This document shows, one piece after another, positions 50,419 through 59,529 of a stretch of DNA of 64,000 bases; the first letter of the stretch is position 1; every line of letters starts with the position of its first letter. A program made the position numbers and the translations under genes. The DNA is from Ruegeria_C sp041537905 (GTDB lineage Bacteria; Pseudomonadota; Alphaproteobacteria; Rhodobacterales; Rhodobacteraceae): NCBI RefSeq assembly GCF_041537905.1, contig NZ_JBGRUO010000009.1, positions 62,001 to 126,000 of the forward strand, written 5' to 3'. The notes under the pieces are model-generated. The model searched no databases and had not been told where the DNA came from. It saw nothing but the letters and a program-made list of their open reading frames with translations.

Positions 50419-50442
50419 CCCCTGCCGGGAAACCGGCGGGGG
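50419..50442 (+). terminator. Rho-independent terminator after rplP
   Basis: CCCCTGCCGG, loop GAAA, CCGGCGGGGG followed by TTTTCCTTTT, 38 bp after the rplP stop. Confidence 0.92.
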
Positions 50443-50522
50443 TTTTCCTTTTATGGCTGAGCTACAACAATACGAAATCGAATATGTGATGAGTGGATTC
50501 AAGGTCGTCCAAGGCAAGAGCT

Positions 50523-50876
50523 ATGAGTGATATTCCGTTCCTTGCCATCGCCATAAATGTGCTGCTGTATTTGACGTTGCCTATATCGCTGACACTCTTC
50601 TTTCTTGGCGGACAATGGCTACTTAGAGTTTTTGCGCTTCTGTGTGCCGCTTGCCTAATTGGCTTGATTTGGTTCTTTGCCCTAAGCTCAGAATGCTGCC
50701 CGACCGGGATGGAGGCTTTGGCATTGGTGATATGGCCTTCATTGTTGTTTGTGACCGGGCTCTGGAGCTGGATTTGTTATGCAGTTTTCTTGAGCTTGGG
50801 ATTTTTGCCGCATCAGAGAAGCAGAGGTTGCGCTGATGTCTACACATGCGCAGCAAAAAAAGGCCACATCCAATAA
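50523..50876 (+). CDS. Small membrane protein, unknown
   Basis: A 117-residue protein with three or four hydrophobic helices (about 5-25, 30-50, 60-90). A short Cys cluster SSECCPTG lies between helices. Start by ATG 50523; GTG 50493 in the same frame is less likely. No family recognised. It sits alone between the ribosomal terminator and the convergent mcd gene. Confidence 0.5.
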   Translation: MSDIPFLAIAINVLLYLTLPISLTLFFLGGQWLLRVFALLCAACLIGLIWFFALSSECCPTGMEALALVIWPSLLFVTGLWSWICYAVFLSLGFLPHQRSRGCADVYTCAAKKGHIQ

Positions 50877-50909
50877 ATGCGGCCTTGTGCATTTTCTCAA
50901 AGCGGCAAA

Positions 50910-52601
50910 TCAGCCTAGCAATCGCCGCGCAATCACCTGCGCCTGAATCTCGGCGGCGCCTTCAAAGATATTCAGGATGCGGGCATCACACAGCACGCGG
51001 GAGATCTTGTATTCCAGCGCGAAGCCGTTGCCGCCATGGATCTGCAACCCGTTATCGGCTGCCGCCCAGGCCACACGGGCACCCAGCAGCTTGGCCATGC
51101 CGGCCTCAAGATCGCAGCGGTGGCCGTGGTCTTTTTCCCAGGCCGAAAAATAGGTCAGCTGCCGCGCGATCATGATCTCGACCGCCATCATCGCCAGTTT
51201 GGCAGACACGCGGGGAAACTCGATCAGCGACTTGCCGAACTGCTTGCGATCCTGAGCGTATTGCATGGCGATGTCCAGCGCGCATTGCGCCACACCGATA
51301 GCGCGGGCGGCGGTCTGGATGCGGGCGGACTCAAACGTCTCCATCAGTTGTTTGAAGCCTTTACCTTCTTCACCGCCCAGCAGGTTCTCGCCCTTGACCT
51401 CGAACCCGTCAAAGCCGAGCTCGTATTCTTTCATCCCGCGATAGCCCAAGACCTCGATCTCGCCGCCGGTCATGCCGGGGGTGGGGAAGGGGTTGTCATC
51501 GGTGCCGGGGGTCTTTTCGGCTAGGAACATGGACAACCCGCGGTGATCCTTGGTGGCAGGGTCGGTGCGTGCCAGCAGGGTCATCACATGGGTGCGCGCC
51601 GCGTGGGTGATCCAGGTCTTATTACCGGTAAACTGGTAGTTGCCGCTCTCGTCCTTGACCGCGCGGGTGCGCAGCGAGCCCAGGTCCGATCCGGTATTCG
51701 GTTCGGTAAAGACGGCGGTGGGCAGAATCTCGGCGCTTGCGATCTTCGGCAGCCAGTTGGCTTTTTGCGCGTCGGTGCCGCCCGCGATGATCAACTCGGC
51801 GGCGATCTCGGACCGGGTGCCCAGCGAGCCGACGCCGATATAGCCGCGCGACAGCTCTTCGGACACCACGCACATCGAGGCTTTGGACAGGCCGAAGCCG
51901 CCGAATTCCTCGGGGATGGTCAGGCCAAACACGCCCATTTCGGCGAGTTCCTCGATCACGTCGATCGGGATCAATTCGTCGTTCAGATGCCAGTCATGGG
52001 CAAAGGGTTCGACCTTTTCGGCGGCATAACGGCGGAACTGGTCGCGGATCATTTCCAGCTCTTCGTCCAGGCCGGAGGTGCCGAACATGGCAGAGGCGGT
52101 TTGATCCTGCATCAGTTCCACCAGCCTTGTGCGGGCTGCTTGCGTGTTGCCGTTCTGGGTCAGCGTCATGACCTCGGGCGCCATCATGGCGCGCATGTCA
52201 TCTTGGCTGAGGCCCAGATCCTGCAGGCGCACAACCTCGCCCTGGTTCATCTGGATGCCGCCATAGACCTGCCAGAGATATTCCCCGAAAGCGATCTGGT
52301 GGAGTAGCTGCTCCAACTCACCGAACTTGCCCTCGCCATCAAGCTTCTCGGCCCATCGCTGCATCTGTGTCAGAGACTGATGGTAGGTCGCCAGCCAGGC
52401 CAACCCGTGGGCGGCAGTCTGGTTGGCTTCAATCAGGCCGGACGAGACACGGCCATCGGCGCTGACGGTTGCGCGAACGCGGTCGCGGGCCAGCTCAAAT
52501 ACGGTGTCCACGGGGGCGAGTGCTGCGCGCGTGACCGAAAGGAGGTCGGGGATCAGAACGGTGTTTTGCATCGCTGAAATATCCTGTCCATCATGGGGCA
52601 T
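50910..52601 (-). CDS. mcd: Methylsuccinyl-CoA dehydrogenase-like acyl-CoA dehydrogenase
   Basis: A 563-residue flavoprotein: an N-terminal helical extension of about 160 residues is followed by a normal acyl-CoA dehydrogenase (FGLTIPEEFGGFGLSKASMC, TEPNTGSDLGSLRTRA, VLCDARILNIFEGAAEIQAQ with R near the flavin). Such an extension is characteristic of Mcd, the (2S)-methylsuccinyl-CoA dehydrogenase of the ethylmalonyl-CoA pathway in Rhodobacter; other long ACADs cannot be fully excluded. AGGAGG lies 8 bases before ATG 52601. Together with hbd and pckA it fits an acetate-assimilating lifestyle. Confidence 0.85.
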   Translation of the reverse strand: MPHDGQDISAMQNTVLIPDLLSVTRAALAPVDTVFELARDRVRATVSADGRVSSGLIEANQTAAHGLAWLATYHQSLTQMQRWAEKLDGEGKFGELEQLLHQIAFGEYLWQVYGGIQMNQGEVVRLQDLGLSQDDMRAMMAPEVMTLTQNGNTQAARTRLVELMQDQTASAMFGTSGLDEELEMIRDQFRRYAAEKVEPFAHDWHLNDELIPIDVIEELAEMGVFGLTIPEEFGGFGLSKASMCVVSEELSRGYIGVGSLGTRSEIAAELIIAGGTDAQKANWLPKIASAEILPTAVFTEPNTGSDLGSLRTRAVKDESGNYQFTGNKTWITHAARTHVMTLLARTDPATKDHRGLSMFLAEKTPGTDDNPFPTPGMTGGEIEVLGYRGMKEYELGFDGFEVKGENLLGGEEGKGFKQLMETFESARIQTAARAIGVAQCALDIAMQYAQDRKQFGKSLIEFPRVSAKLAMMAVEIMIARQLTYFSAWEKDHGHRCDLEAGMAKLLGARVAWAAADNGLQIHGGNGFALEYKISRVLCDARILNIFEGAAEIQAQVIARRLLG

Positions 52602-52744
52602 ATGTGATTCCTCCTAGCTTCGCACGGTGATATCATTTTGCACGTGCAGCGCAATAAAAATACGCGAAAACCTTATGAATTGTGCGATAGTTGCGCGACA
52701 TTATTTGCAGTGCAGCGACTGACGGACGTGATATGAGGGGCGGC

Positions 52745-53512
52745 ATGGAGCCGCTTTTTTCGATCTTGTCCGGGTATGAATTCGTGCTTGTTTTGGCGAT
52801 CGCCATGCTCGCCGGGATGGTCAAGGGTATGGTGGGCTTTGCCATGCCGATGATCTTTGTCTCGGGGCTGAGCACGGTCTTGCCACCCGATTGGGCACTG
52901 GCCGGATTGATCCTGCCGACATTGGTGACAAACGGGATGCAGGCGCTGCGGCAGGGCGCTCAGGCTGCGGTTGGATCGATCCGGCAGTTTCGGGTGTTCC
53001 TGCTGGTTGGGCTGGCCTGTCTGCTCGCGACCTCGCAATTGGTGACGAGGATACCGGCATCGGTCTTTCTGCTGCTGATCGCGATTCCGGTGGTGGTATT
53101 TGCTGCGATGCAGTTACTGGGGGTTCGGTTCAAACTGAGCCAAGCTTCGCCGCGCAGCGAAGCCCTGGTCGGCGCATGCGCGGGCAGTGTTGGCGGGATG
53201 TCGGGTGTCTGGGGGCCGCCGACCGTGGCGTACCTGACGGCGCTGAACACACCCAAGCACGACCAGATGCGGATTCAGGGCGTCATCTATGGGCTGGGCG
53301 CGGTGGCGTTGACCTTGGCACATCTGGGCTCAGGCGTGCTGCGGGGCGAAACCTTGCCTCTCTCGCTGCTGCTGATAGCACCCGCTGTGATTGGCATGTG
53401 GCTGGGTGGGCGGTGGCAGGACCGGATCGATCAGAATACATTCCGCAAGCTCACATTGATCGTGTTGCTGGTGGCAGGTCTGAACCTGCTGCGACGGGCG
53501 CTTATGGGATAG
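52745..53512 (+). CDS. TSUP/TauE-SafE family membrane transporter
   Basis: A 255-residue protein with about eight helices in two homologous halves, each opening with a conserved Gly-rich helix: AMLAGMVKGMVGFAMPMIFV and GACAGSVGGMSGVWGPPTVA. Family members export sulfite or organosulfonates, or import sulfur compounds; substrate is unknown. ATG 52745 (AGGGG upstream) is preferred over 52733. Convergent with the gene at 53517. Confidence 0.88.
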   Translation: MEPLFSILSGYEFVLVLAIAMLAGMVKGMVGFAMPMIFVSGLSTVLPPDWALAGLILPTLVTNGMQALRQGAQAAVGSIRQFRVFLLVGLACLLATSQLVTRIPASVFLLLIAIPVVVFAAMQLLGVRFKLSQASPRSEALVGACAGSVGGMSGVWGPPTVAYLTALNTPKHDQMRIQGVIYGLGAVALTLAHLGSGVLRGETLPLSLLLIAPAVIGMWLGGRWQDRIDQNTFRKLTLIVLLVAGLNLLRRALMG

Positions 53513-53516
53513 GCCC

Positions 53517-54071
53517 TCAGGCGTTTGGACTGCGATTGCCGAAGAAACGGAAGAAATAGAGCAACCCCAGCATCAAAAAGAACAGCCCGGCCACATCGCC
53601 GATCAGAAACGCGATGTATTCAGACAGGGTGCTGCCAAATGCAAAATTGGTCGATCCTGAGATCAGCAGCGATGTTATGGCCCCGACGCCCATGATGCAG
53701 ATCCAGCATGGCTGCCTGTCTGCGCGTGGAAACACGTCCCAACCCAGCGCTTTTAGGGCGTAGAAAACTGCTGGGGCGGCACAGACGGATACGGTGATGA
53801 CTGCCAGCCGACTCGGAAGAAAAACGTTCATGCCACCAAGATCGGCGAAGGTCAGGAATACACCCGGAAGGAGTGCCGGTATCGCGCGCCACCCCAGCAG
53901 CCACGCCGACAGAACGCGCACGCCATGCGGCAGAAACAGCAGGCTCGCGCGACTGCCGTATTCCGGAAAAAAGCTGTCTTGTAGTGGCATTATCAATCTG
54001 AAGGTCACCAGATAGGCCACAAAATACGCCGTTGAAGCCACCAGGGCTTCGCTCAGTCTGGCACGCAACAT
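53517..54071 (-). CDS. Integral membrane protein, MASE1-like sensor fragment
   Basis: A 184-residue protein of five or six helices. SRASLLFLPHGVRVLSAWLL and GVFLTF resemble the MASE1 membrane-sensor domain (the 'W.P.Gi' helix). No output domain (GGDEF, kinase) is fused, so it may act through a partner. It follows 23 bp after the gene at 54095-54475, probably one operon with that regulator. Confidence 0.65.
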   Translation of the reverse strand: MLRARLSEALVASTAYFVAYLVTFRLIMPLQDSFFPEYGSRASLLFLPHGVRVLSAWLLGWRAIPALLPGVFLTFADLGGMNVFLPSRLAVITVSVCAAPAVFYALKALGWDVFPRADRQPCWICIMGVGAITSLLISGSTNFAFGSTLSEYIAFLIGDVAGLFFLMLGLLYFFRFFGNRSPNA

Positions 54072-54094
54072 GAAATGTCCGAGTTTTACGGTGA

Positions 54095-54475
54095 TCAGGT
54101 CCTGGGTTGGTGGACCTGGTAGCGGCCCCGGTTCGAGGCACGCCCATGCGACAGGTAGCCCTTGTTCACGAGCGATTTGACCGCCCGGAAAAAGGTCGGG
54201 CGTGACACTGTCTGCAGCAGGCTGTGTTCGATCAGAAGGACCGTACGCACCTCTTCATCCGATTTCGAGATCTCGCTTGCCGCATAATAGACATCGCGCT
54301 CGACCGGTGAGAGGTCCTGCAAGCCCAGGGACCGTTCCATGCTCTGCAGCAGTTTTCTCAGTTCAGCTAGTTTCGAAATTTCCATCATTGCCTGCGTTGT
54401 TACCTGTTTCGTTTCAATGCTGCGCCGGACCTGTCCGTTTTCCAGCCCGGCGGTCTGAAAATCCTCAAGTGTCAT
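54095..54475 (-). CDS. Winged-helix regulatory protein
   Basis: A 126-residue protein. The segment LSPVERDVYYAASEISKSDE, then SRPTFFRAVKSLVNKGYLSH, is a MarR-like winged helix; the N-terminal 50 residues are helical and may dimerise. Directly upstream of the MASE1-like membrane protein on the same strand. Target unknown. Confidence 0.65.
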   Translation of the reverse strand: MTLEDFQTAGLENGQVRRSIETKQVTTQAMMEISKLAELRKLLQSMERSLGLQDLSPVERDVYYAASEISKSDEEVRTVLLIEHSLLQTVSRPTFFRAVKSLVNKGYLSHGRASNRGRYQVHQPRT

Positions 54476-54727
54476 GTTGACACCATGCGATATTTTCTTA
54501 GAGTTTGCATTCTATAGGCTGCTTTGTGAGTGAGTGGTGGCAGCCAGAATCCCTTTTTTATTGCGTTGCCCGGTGCATTTATGCGCCGGGCTTTTCCCAT
54601 ACTTGCGACAATATGCCCAAAAAGCGCATTTTCAGCAATTAAATTGTTACATAACACGCCCGGATTTCAGGTCTGGTAACGCTTGCCGTTGCGTCAACTT
54701 TGGCCCAAAGCGCAAAAATGCTGTGGG

Positions 54728-55129
54728 TTATTCGTTTTCTTCCAGCACGGAATTGACCAGCGCCGAATCCAGATAGGCCGTCAATCTGCAAATGCGCCCT
54801 ACGGTATCAAAATGCATGATCCAGCAATATTGATTGTTGTATCTGCGACCGTTCAGGGCGGTGCCGGTGGAGCGAAGCTCGGCAATGGCCACCGGACCAT
54901 CGACGAATACGTCGCGTACCGACATGGTCACACCGTTGCGCAGCACGTTCAGCAGGCGACCGAAGGCCCGGTCGAACAGGTCGGCCTTGCCATTATAATG
55001 CCCGGCCAGCGGGTGGGTTCCCATTACTGTCCAGGCGACATCCTCGTGCACGGCCGCAAAAAAGGCGTCCGGATTACCGGACGCCCATTCCTGAAATAAA
55101 TTGCGCACATAGGCGTGATCTATCGTCAC
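54728..55129 (-). CDS. SnoaL/NTF2-like protein
   Basis: A 133-residue protein of the cone-shaped NTF2 fold: YVRNLFQEWASGNPDAFFAA, VHEDVAWTVMGTHPLAGHYNG, and a C-terminal ICRLTAYLDSALV. Members are small enzymes or binding proteins; no catalytic pair is certain. GTG 55129 (GGAGAGG upstream) avoids overlap with pckA; ATG 55174 is the alternative. It is 16 bp after pckA and may be cotranscribed. Confidence 0.8.
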   Translation of the reverse strand: MTIDHAYVRNLFQEWASGNPDAFFAAVHEDVAWTVMGTHPLAGHYNGKADLFDRAFGRLLNVLRNGVTMSVRDVFVDGPVAIAELRSTGTALNGRRYNNQYCWIMHFDTVGRICRLTAYLDSALVNSVLEENE

Positions 55130-55145
55130 AGCCTCTCCAGCCGGG

Positions 55146-56744
55146 TCAGCTGATCGAGACAGCTTTGACGTCATCGTCGATGAACGGCAGGTATTGCTCG
55201 AAATTGTCGGCGAACATCTGCACCAATTTGGCCGCCTGCTTGTCGAACGCGGCCTGATCGTCCCAGGTGCGGCGCGGGTCCAGCAAGACCTCGGCCACGC
55301 CGGGTGCGGACACCGGCACGTCAAAGCCGAAGTTCGAGTCCTTGCGGAATTCCACCTCGGTCAGCGAGCCGTCAAGCGCGGCGGTCAGCAGGGCGCGGGT
55401 GGCGCGGATCGGCATCCGGCTGCCCACACCATAGGCGCCGCCGGTCCAGCCGGTGTTGACCAGCCAGCAGGTGGCGCCGTGCTGGGCGATCTTTTCGCGC
55501 AGCAGGTTGCCATAGACCTCGGGGCGGCGCGGCATGAAGGGCGCGCCGAAACAGGTCGAAAAGGTCGGCTGCGGTTCGGTCACGCCGCGCTCGGTGCCCG
55601 CCACTTTCGAGGTGAAGCCCGACAGGAAGTGATACATCGCCTGCGCCGGGGTCAGTCGCGCGATGGGCGGCAGAACGCCAAAGGCGTCACAGGTCAACAT
55701 GATGATATTCTTGGGATGCCCACCCAAAGCGCTGCTGGACGCGTTCGAGATGTATTCCAGCGGATAGGCGCAGCGCATATTCGCGGTCAGCGAGTCGTCG
55801 TCGAAATCCAGTTCCTTGGTCTCGGGATCGTACACCATGTTCTCGATCACGGTGCCGAATTTCGAGGTGGTCGCGTAGATCTCGGGCTCGGCCTCGGCGC
55901 TCAGGTTGATGGTCTTGGCATAGCAGCCGCCTTCGAAGTTGAAGGTGCCGCGATCGGACCAGCCATGTTCGTCATCCCCGATAAGCGTACGTGCCGGATC
56001 GGCAGACAGGGTTGTCTTACCGGTGCCGCTCAGGCCAAAGAACACGGCGGTATCGACCGGGTTGCCATTGGCGTGGTTCGCCGAGCAGTGCATCGGCATG
56101 ATGCCTTTCTCGGGCAGCATGTAGTTCAGCAGGGTGAAGACGGATTTCTTGTTTTCACCGGCATATTCGGTGCCGCCGATCAGGATCAGCTTCTTGTCGA
56201 AATTCATCGCGATCACAGTTTCCGAGCGGCAGTTGTGGCGTTCGGGCGTGGCCTGGAAGCTGGGGCAGTTTATGACAGTGAAATCGGCCACGAACTCGTT
56301 CAGGTCCTCGCGGTCGGGACGACGCAGCAGGTGGCGGATGAACAGGTTGTGCCAGGCCAGTTCGGTGACCATGCGCACATTGATCGAATGGGTCGGGTCG
56401 GCGCCGCCGACAAGGTCCTGAACGAAATAGTCGCGGCCCTTCATGTGCTCCAGCATGTCGGCGTGCAGCGCGTCGAAGCCTTCGGGGGTCATCGCGGCGT
56501 TGTTGTCCCACCAGATGCCCTCGGCGACGCTGTCAGTCTTGACCACGTGCTTGTCCTTGGGCGAGCGGCCGGTGAACTTGCCTGTGGTGACCAGAAAGGC
56601 ACCGCCTTTGCCCAGCGTGCCTTCGCCCCGCTTGAGCGCCTCTTCGATGAGCGCGGGCTCCATGAAATTGTAATAGACATTGCCCAGACCCTCGATGCCC
56701 TGATCTTCGAGGCGGAATTGCGGGTTAACCCGTCCAGATGTCAT
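55146..56744 (-). CDS. pckA: Phosphoenolpyruvate carboxykinase (ATP)
   Basis: A 532-residue cytosolic enzyme converting oxaloacetate to PEP, the entry into gluconeogenesis. Kinase motif 1a GLSGTGKTTLSADP at 237-250, followed by GDDEHGW as the metal-binding motif 2, and the RSPKDK substrate site at 60-65. It is divergent from chvI, with two perfect direct repeats in the 337-bp intergenic region. In other alphaproteobacteria pckA expression is linked to ChvI. Confidence 0.98.
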   Translation of the reverse strand: MTSGRVNPQFRLEDQGIEGLGNVYYNFMEPALIEEALKRGEGTLGKGGAFLVTTGKFTGRSPKDKHVVKTDSVAEGIWWDNNAAMTPEGFDALHADMLEHMKGRDYFVQDLVGGADPTHSINVRMVTELAWHNLFIRHLLRRPDREDLNEFVADFTVINCPSFQATPERHNCRSETVIAMNFDKKLILIGGTEYAGENKKSVFTLLNYMLPEKGIMPMHCSANHANGNPVDTAVFFGLSGTGKTTLSADPARTLIGDDEHGWSDRGTFNFEGGCYAKTINLSAEAEPEIYATTSKFGTVIENMVYDPETKELDFDDDSLTANMRCAYPLEYISNASSSALGGHPKNIIMLTCDAFGVLPPIARLTPAQAMYHFLSGFTSKVAGTERGVTEPQPTFSTCFGAPFMPRRPEVYGNLLREKIAQHGATCWLVNTGWTGGAYGVGSRMPIRATRALLTAALDGSLTEVEFRKDSNFGFDVPVSAPGVAEVLLDPRRTWDDQAAFDKQAAKLVQMFADNFEQYLPFIDDDVKAVSIS

Positions 56745-56879
56745 TCGTTCGGTCTCCTGTGGTGGCCCGTGGGCCCTGCGAGCGCCTGCGCGCTAAGTGG
56801 GCGAATTCACCGGTGATTGATCCGGCATGGGCGGTCTTAGCACGGGGCTTTGGGACATGAACAGGTGGCGAACCTGTAG

Positions 56880-56912
56880 TTAGCGCAACCAAGTTTGAGT
56901 TTAGCGCAACCA
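56880..56912. promoter_or_regulatory. Direct repeats TTAGCGCAACCA upstream of pckA
   Basis: Two exact 12-bp copies (56880-56891 and 56901-56912), 21 bp start to start (two helical turns), 136 bp upstream of pckA and 170 bp before chvI. A likely binding site for a dimeric activator or repressor; ChvI or a PckR-like factor are candidates. Confidence 0.55.
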
Positions 56913-57081
56913 TCTTCGACGTGACTTAACGGCATTGCCTCTGACCGCATCAGAGACCGCTTTTTTGCAACCCCGGAAGCGAAACGCCCGGGTGATTCGC
57001 ACTTATTGATTGATTCGAACCCCTAAAACGGCCATGAAGGTAAGAAAATAAGGCAATGCAGAGCAGAGTAGGGACAAAACC

Positions 57082-57786
57082 ATGTCGAAAATTGCGCTCG
57101 TAGATGATGATCGGAACATTCTGACTTCAGTGTCCATGACGCTTGAAGCGGAAGGGTTCGAGGTCGAGACCTATAATGACGGTCAGGCCGCTTTGGACGC
57201 GTTCAACAAGAAACTGCCCGATATGGCCGTGCTGGACATCAAGATGCCGCGGATGGACGGCATGGATTTGTTGCAGCGCCTGCGTCAGAAAACGCAGATG
57301 CCGGTGATCTTCCTGACCTCGAAAGATGATGAGATCGACGAGGTTCTGGGTCTGCGCATGGGTGCGGATGACTATGTAAAGAAACCGTTTTCGCAACGTC
57401 TTCTGGTCGAACGCATCCGCGCGCTGCTGCGCCGCCAGGAAGCGATCGCTGGTGACGAAGCTGGCGATGCGCCGGTCGAGGCGAAGGTGATGGAGCGCGG
57501 TCAGTTGCGGATGGACCCGCTGCGCCACGCGGTCAGTTGGAAGGGCAAGGATGTGTCGCTGACAGTGACCGAGTTCCTGCTGCTTCAGGCGCTCGCGCAA
57601 CGCCCCGGCTTTGTGAAAAGCCGCGATCAGCTGATGGACGTGGCTTATGACGATCAGGTCTATGTGGATGACCGCACCATCGACAGCCACATCAAGCGGC
57701 TGCGCAAGAAGATGCGGACGGCGGATAACGATTTCACGGCGATCGAAACGCTCTACGGCATCGGGTACAGATATAACGAAGAATGA
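57082..57786 (+). CDS. chvI: Response regulator ChvI
   Basis: A 234-residue OmpR-type regulator. Receiver domain with acidic D8-D9-D10, phosphoacceptor D52, and K103 region (DDYVKKPFSQR); C-terminal winged helix (VTEFLLLQALAQRPGFVKSR and DDRTIDSHIKRLRKKM). It partners with ChvG. In rhizobia and Brucella (BvrR) this pair controls envelope, acid response and metabolism. Coupled to chvG by ATGA. Confidence 0.95.
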   Translation: MSKIALVDDDRNILTSVSMTLEAEGFEVETYNDGQAALDAFNKKLPDMAVLDIKMPRMDGMDLLQRLRQKTQMPVIFLTSKDDEIDEVLGLRMGADDYVKKPFSQRLLVERIRALLRRQEAIAGDEAGDAPVEAKVMERGQLRMDPLRHAVSWKGKDVSLTVTEFLLLQALAQRPGFVKSRDQLMDVAYDDQVYVDDRTIDSHIKRLRKKMRTADNDFTAIETLYGIGYRYNEE

Positions 57787-59525
57787 CCGTCTTGGCGGTC
57801 CGGATACCAGGACTGGGGGGTATCGTGGGCGATTCAGGTGCGCCTGAGCCGAAACTGCGTGGCGACGTCGTACTTGGGGATGACTGGGTCACCCCCAACG
57901 ATGACCTGTCGCAGGAACTGCGCGTCAAACGCTCGCGCCGCAGTCTGTTTGCCCTGCGCAGTTCGCCGCTGACACGCAAGATCATCACCTTCAACCTTTT
58001 GGCGCTGATCATTCTGGTTGCAGGTATTCTATACCTCAACGACTCGCGCAACGGGTTGGTTCTGCAACGCGCCAACGCGCTTGTCGGCGAGGCGCAGTTG
58101 GTTGCCGATGTTTTCGAGGTTCAGCTGCCCGAAGGGTCTGCGGTCAATCTTGCCAGCCGCGGCGGGATCGATGTCGATGATACTCTGGCGGGGCTCAGCC
58201 TGCGGCCGGGGGTCGAAGTGCTGGTCTATGATGGCACCGAACGACTTGTGGGCCGCGCCAAGGCAGTTGAACTGTCCCCCGAGGCACAGGCGAAGCAGCA
58301 GGGCAAAACCGTGATCAGCGACACGCTGGCAGCGGTCTGGGGTATGGTCTCGTCGGTCTTTGCTCAGGCGCCCAAGACCACCGCCCCCGATGTCGAGCGG
58401 CAGCTGCGCAAGCTGCTGCCTGCGGCGCTGGCACAGGGAACCCGTGTGGATACGCTGATCGACGCGCAGGGGGGGACGCTGGTGGCTGCGGCCACGCCGG
58501 TTCTGCAGGGCACGACGCCGGTGGGGGTTGTGGTGATGCTCAGCCCTGCGGGAGAGATCGACGCGCTGGCGCGGCGGGAACGTGAGCGGGTGCTGCAGAT
58601 GTTCCTGGTGGCCTTGCTGGTCTCGATCGGTCTCAGCCTCGTGCTGGCCTCGACCATCGCAAACCCACTGGCTGATCTGGCGGCGGCAGCAGAGCTGGGC
58701 CGCGACAAGGATACGCGAAAGATAAACCCGGGTCGCATCCGTATCCCCGACCTAACAGCGCGCCCGGACGAGATCGGGCGACTTAGCGGTGCGCTGCGCG
58801 GTATGGTGGGCGCGCTTTATAGCCGGATCGACAGCAACGAACAATTTGCGGCAGACGTGGCGCATGAGATCAAGAACCCGCTTGCCAGCCTGCAATCGGC
58901 AGTGGGCACGATGCGCATGATCAAGCGTGACGACCAGCGCGCCAAGCTGCTGGATGTGATCGAACATGACGTTCGTCGCCTGGACCGCCTTGTCAGCGAT
59001 ATCTCCAACGCCTCGCGGCTGGACGCTGAACTGGTCAAGGAGGAGGAGCAGCCCTTCGACCTGATGGCCATGCTGGGCAATCTGAGCCAGCATCTGGGCG
59101 AGGAGGCGCGCGCAAAGGGTGTCGATTATATCGTCGATCTGCCGTCAGACCCGATCATCGTTATGGGGCTCGAGGCGCGCCTGGCGCAGGTCTTCGTGAA
59201 CCTGATCACCAACGCGACTTCCTTCTGCGAAGAGGGCGACGCGATCCGCGTCTGGGCGCGGCATCGCTCGAACCGCGTGTTGATCGTGGTCGAGGATACC
59301 GGGCCAGGCATCCCGGATGAAGCGTTGAGCAAGATTTTCAAACGGTTCTACTCGCAGCGCCCCGAGGAGCATTTCGGCAACAATTCCGGCCTGGGTCTGG
59401 CGATTTCGAAACAGATCGTGGAGGCGCATGGCGGCGTGATCTGGGCCGAAAACATCCGCCCGACCGAGGCTGACATCACTTCCGAACCTCTGGGTGCGCG
59501 GTTCGTCGTGGGCCTGCCGGTCTGA
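57783..59525 (+). CDS. chvG: Sensor histidine kinase ChvG
   Basis: A 580-residue kinase. N-terminal cytosolic tail with LRGDVVLGDDWV, TM1 at about 63-82, a periplasmic sensor domain (about 83-275), TM2 near 280-300, HAMP, then the DHp helix with H361 in VAHEIKNPLASL and an ATPase domain (NLITNATSF, DTGPGIP, SGLGLAISK). The start could instead be GTG 57825 (GGGGGT upstream), closer to homologues' N-termini. Cognate kinase of ChvI. Confidence 0.95.
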   Translation: MTVLAVRIPGLGGIVGDSGAPEPKLRGDVVLGDDWVTPNDDLSQELRVKRSRRSLFALRSSPLTRKIITFNLLALIILVAGILYLNDSRNGLVLQRANALVGEAQLVADVFEVQLPEGSAVNLASRGGIDVDDTLAGLSLRPGVEVLVYDGTERLVGRAKAVELSPEAQAKQQGKTVISDTLAAVWGMVSSVFAQAPKTTAPDVERQLRKLLPAALAQGTRVDTLIDAQGGTLVAAATPVLQGTTPVGVVVMLSPAGEIDALARRERERVLQMFLVALLVSIGLSLVLASTIANPLADLAAAAELGRDKDTRKINPGRIRIPDLTARPDEIGRLSGALRGMVGALYSRIDSNEQFAADVAHEIKNPLASLQSAVGTMRMIKRDDQRAKLLDVIEHDVRRLDRLVSDISNASRLDAELVKEEEQPFDLMAMLGNLSQHLGEEARAKGVDYIVDLPSDPIIVMGLEARLAQVFVNLITNATSFCEEGDAIRVWARHRSNRVLIVVEDTGPGIPDEALSKIFKRFYSQRPEEHFGNNSGLGLAISKQIVEAHGGVIWAENIRPTEADITSEPLGARFVVGLPV

Positions 59526-59529
59526 TCCC

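Noticed and set aside
55194..56816. 540-codon frame opposite pckA
   Set aside because: Shadow of pckA; composition biased to Gly/Val/Gln with no family features.
57005..57030. Possible tRNA-like TTCGAACCC near chvI
   Set aside because: No cloverleaf can be formed around it; it is in the chvI leader.
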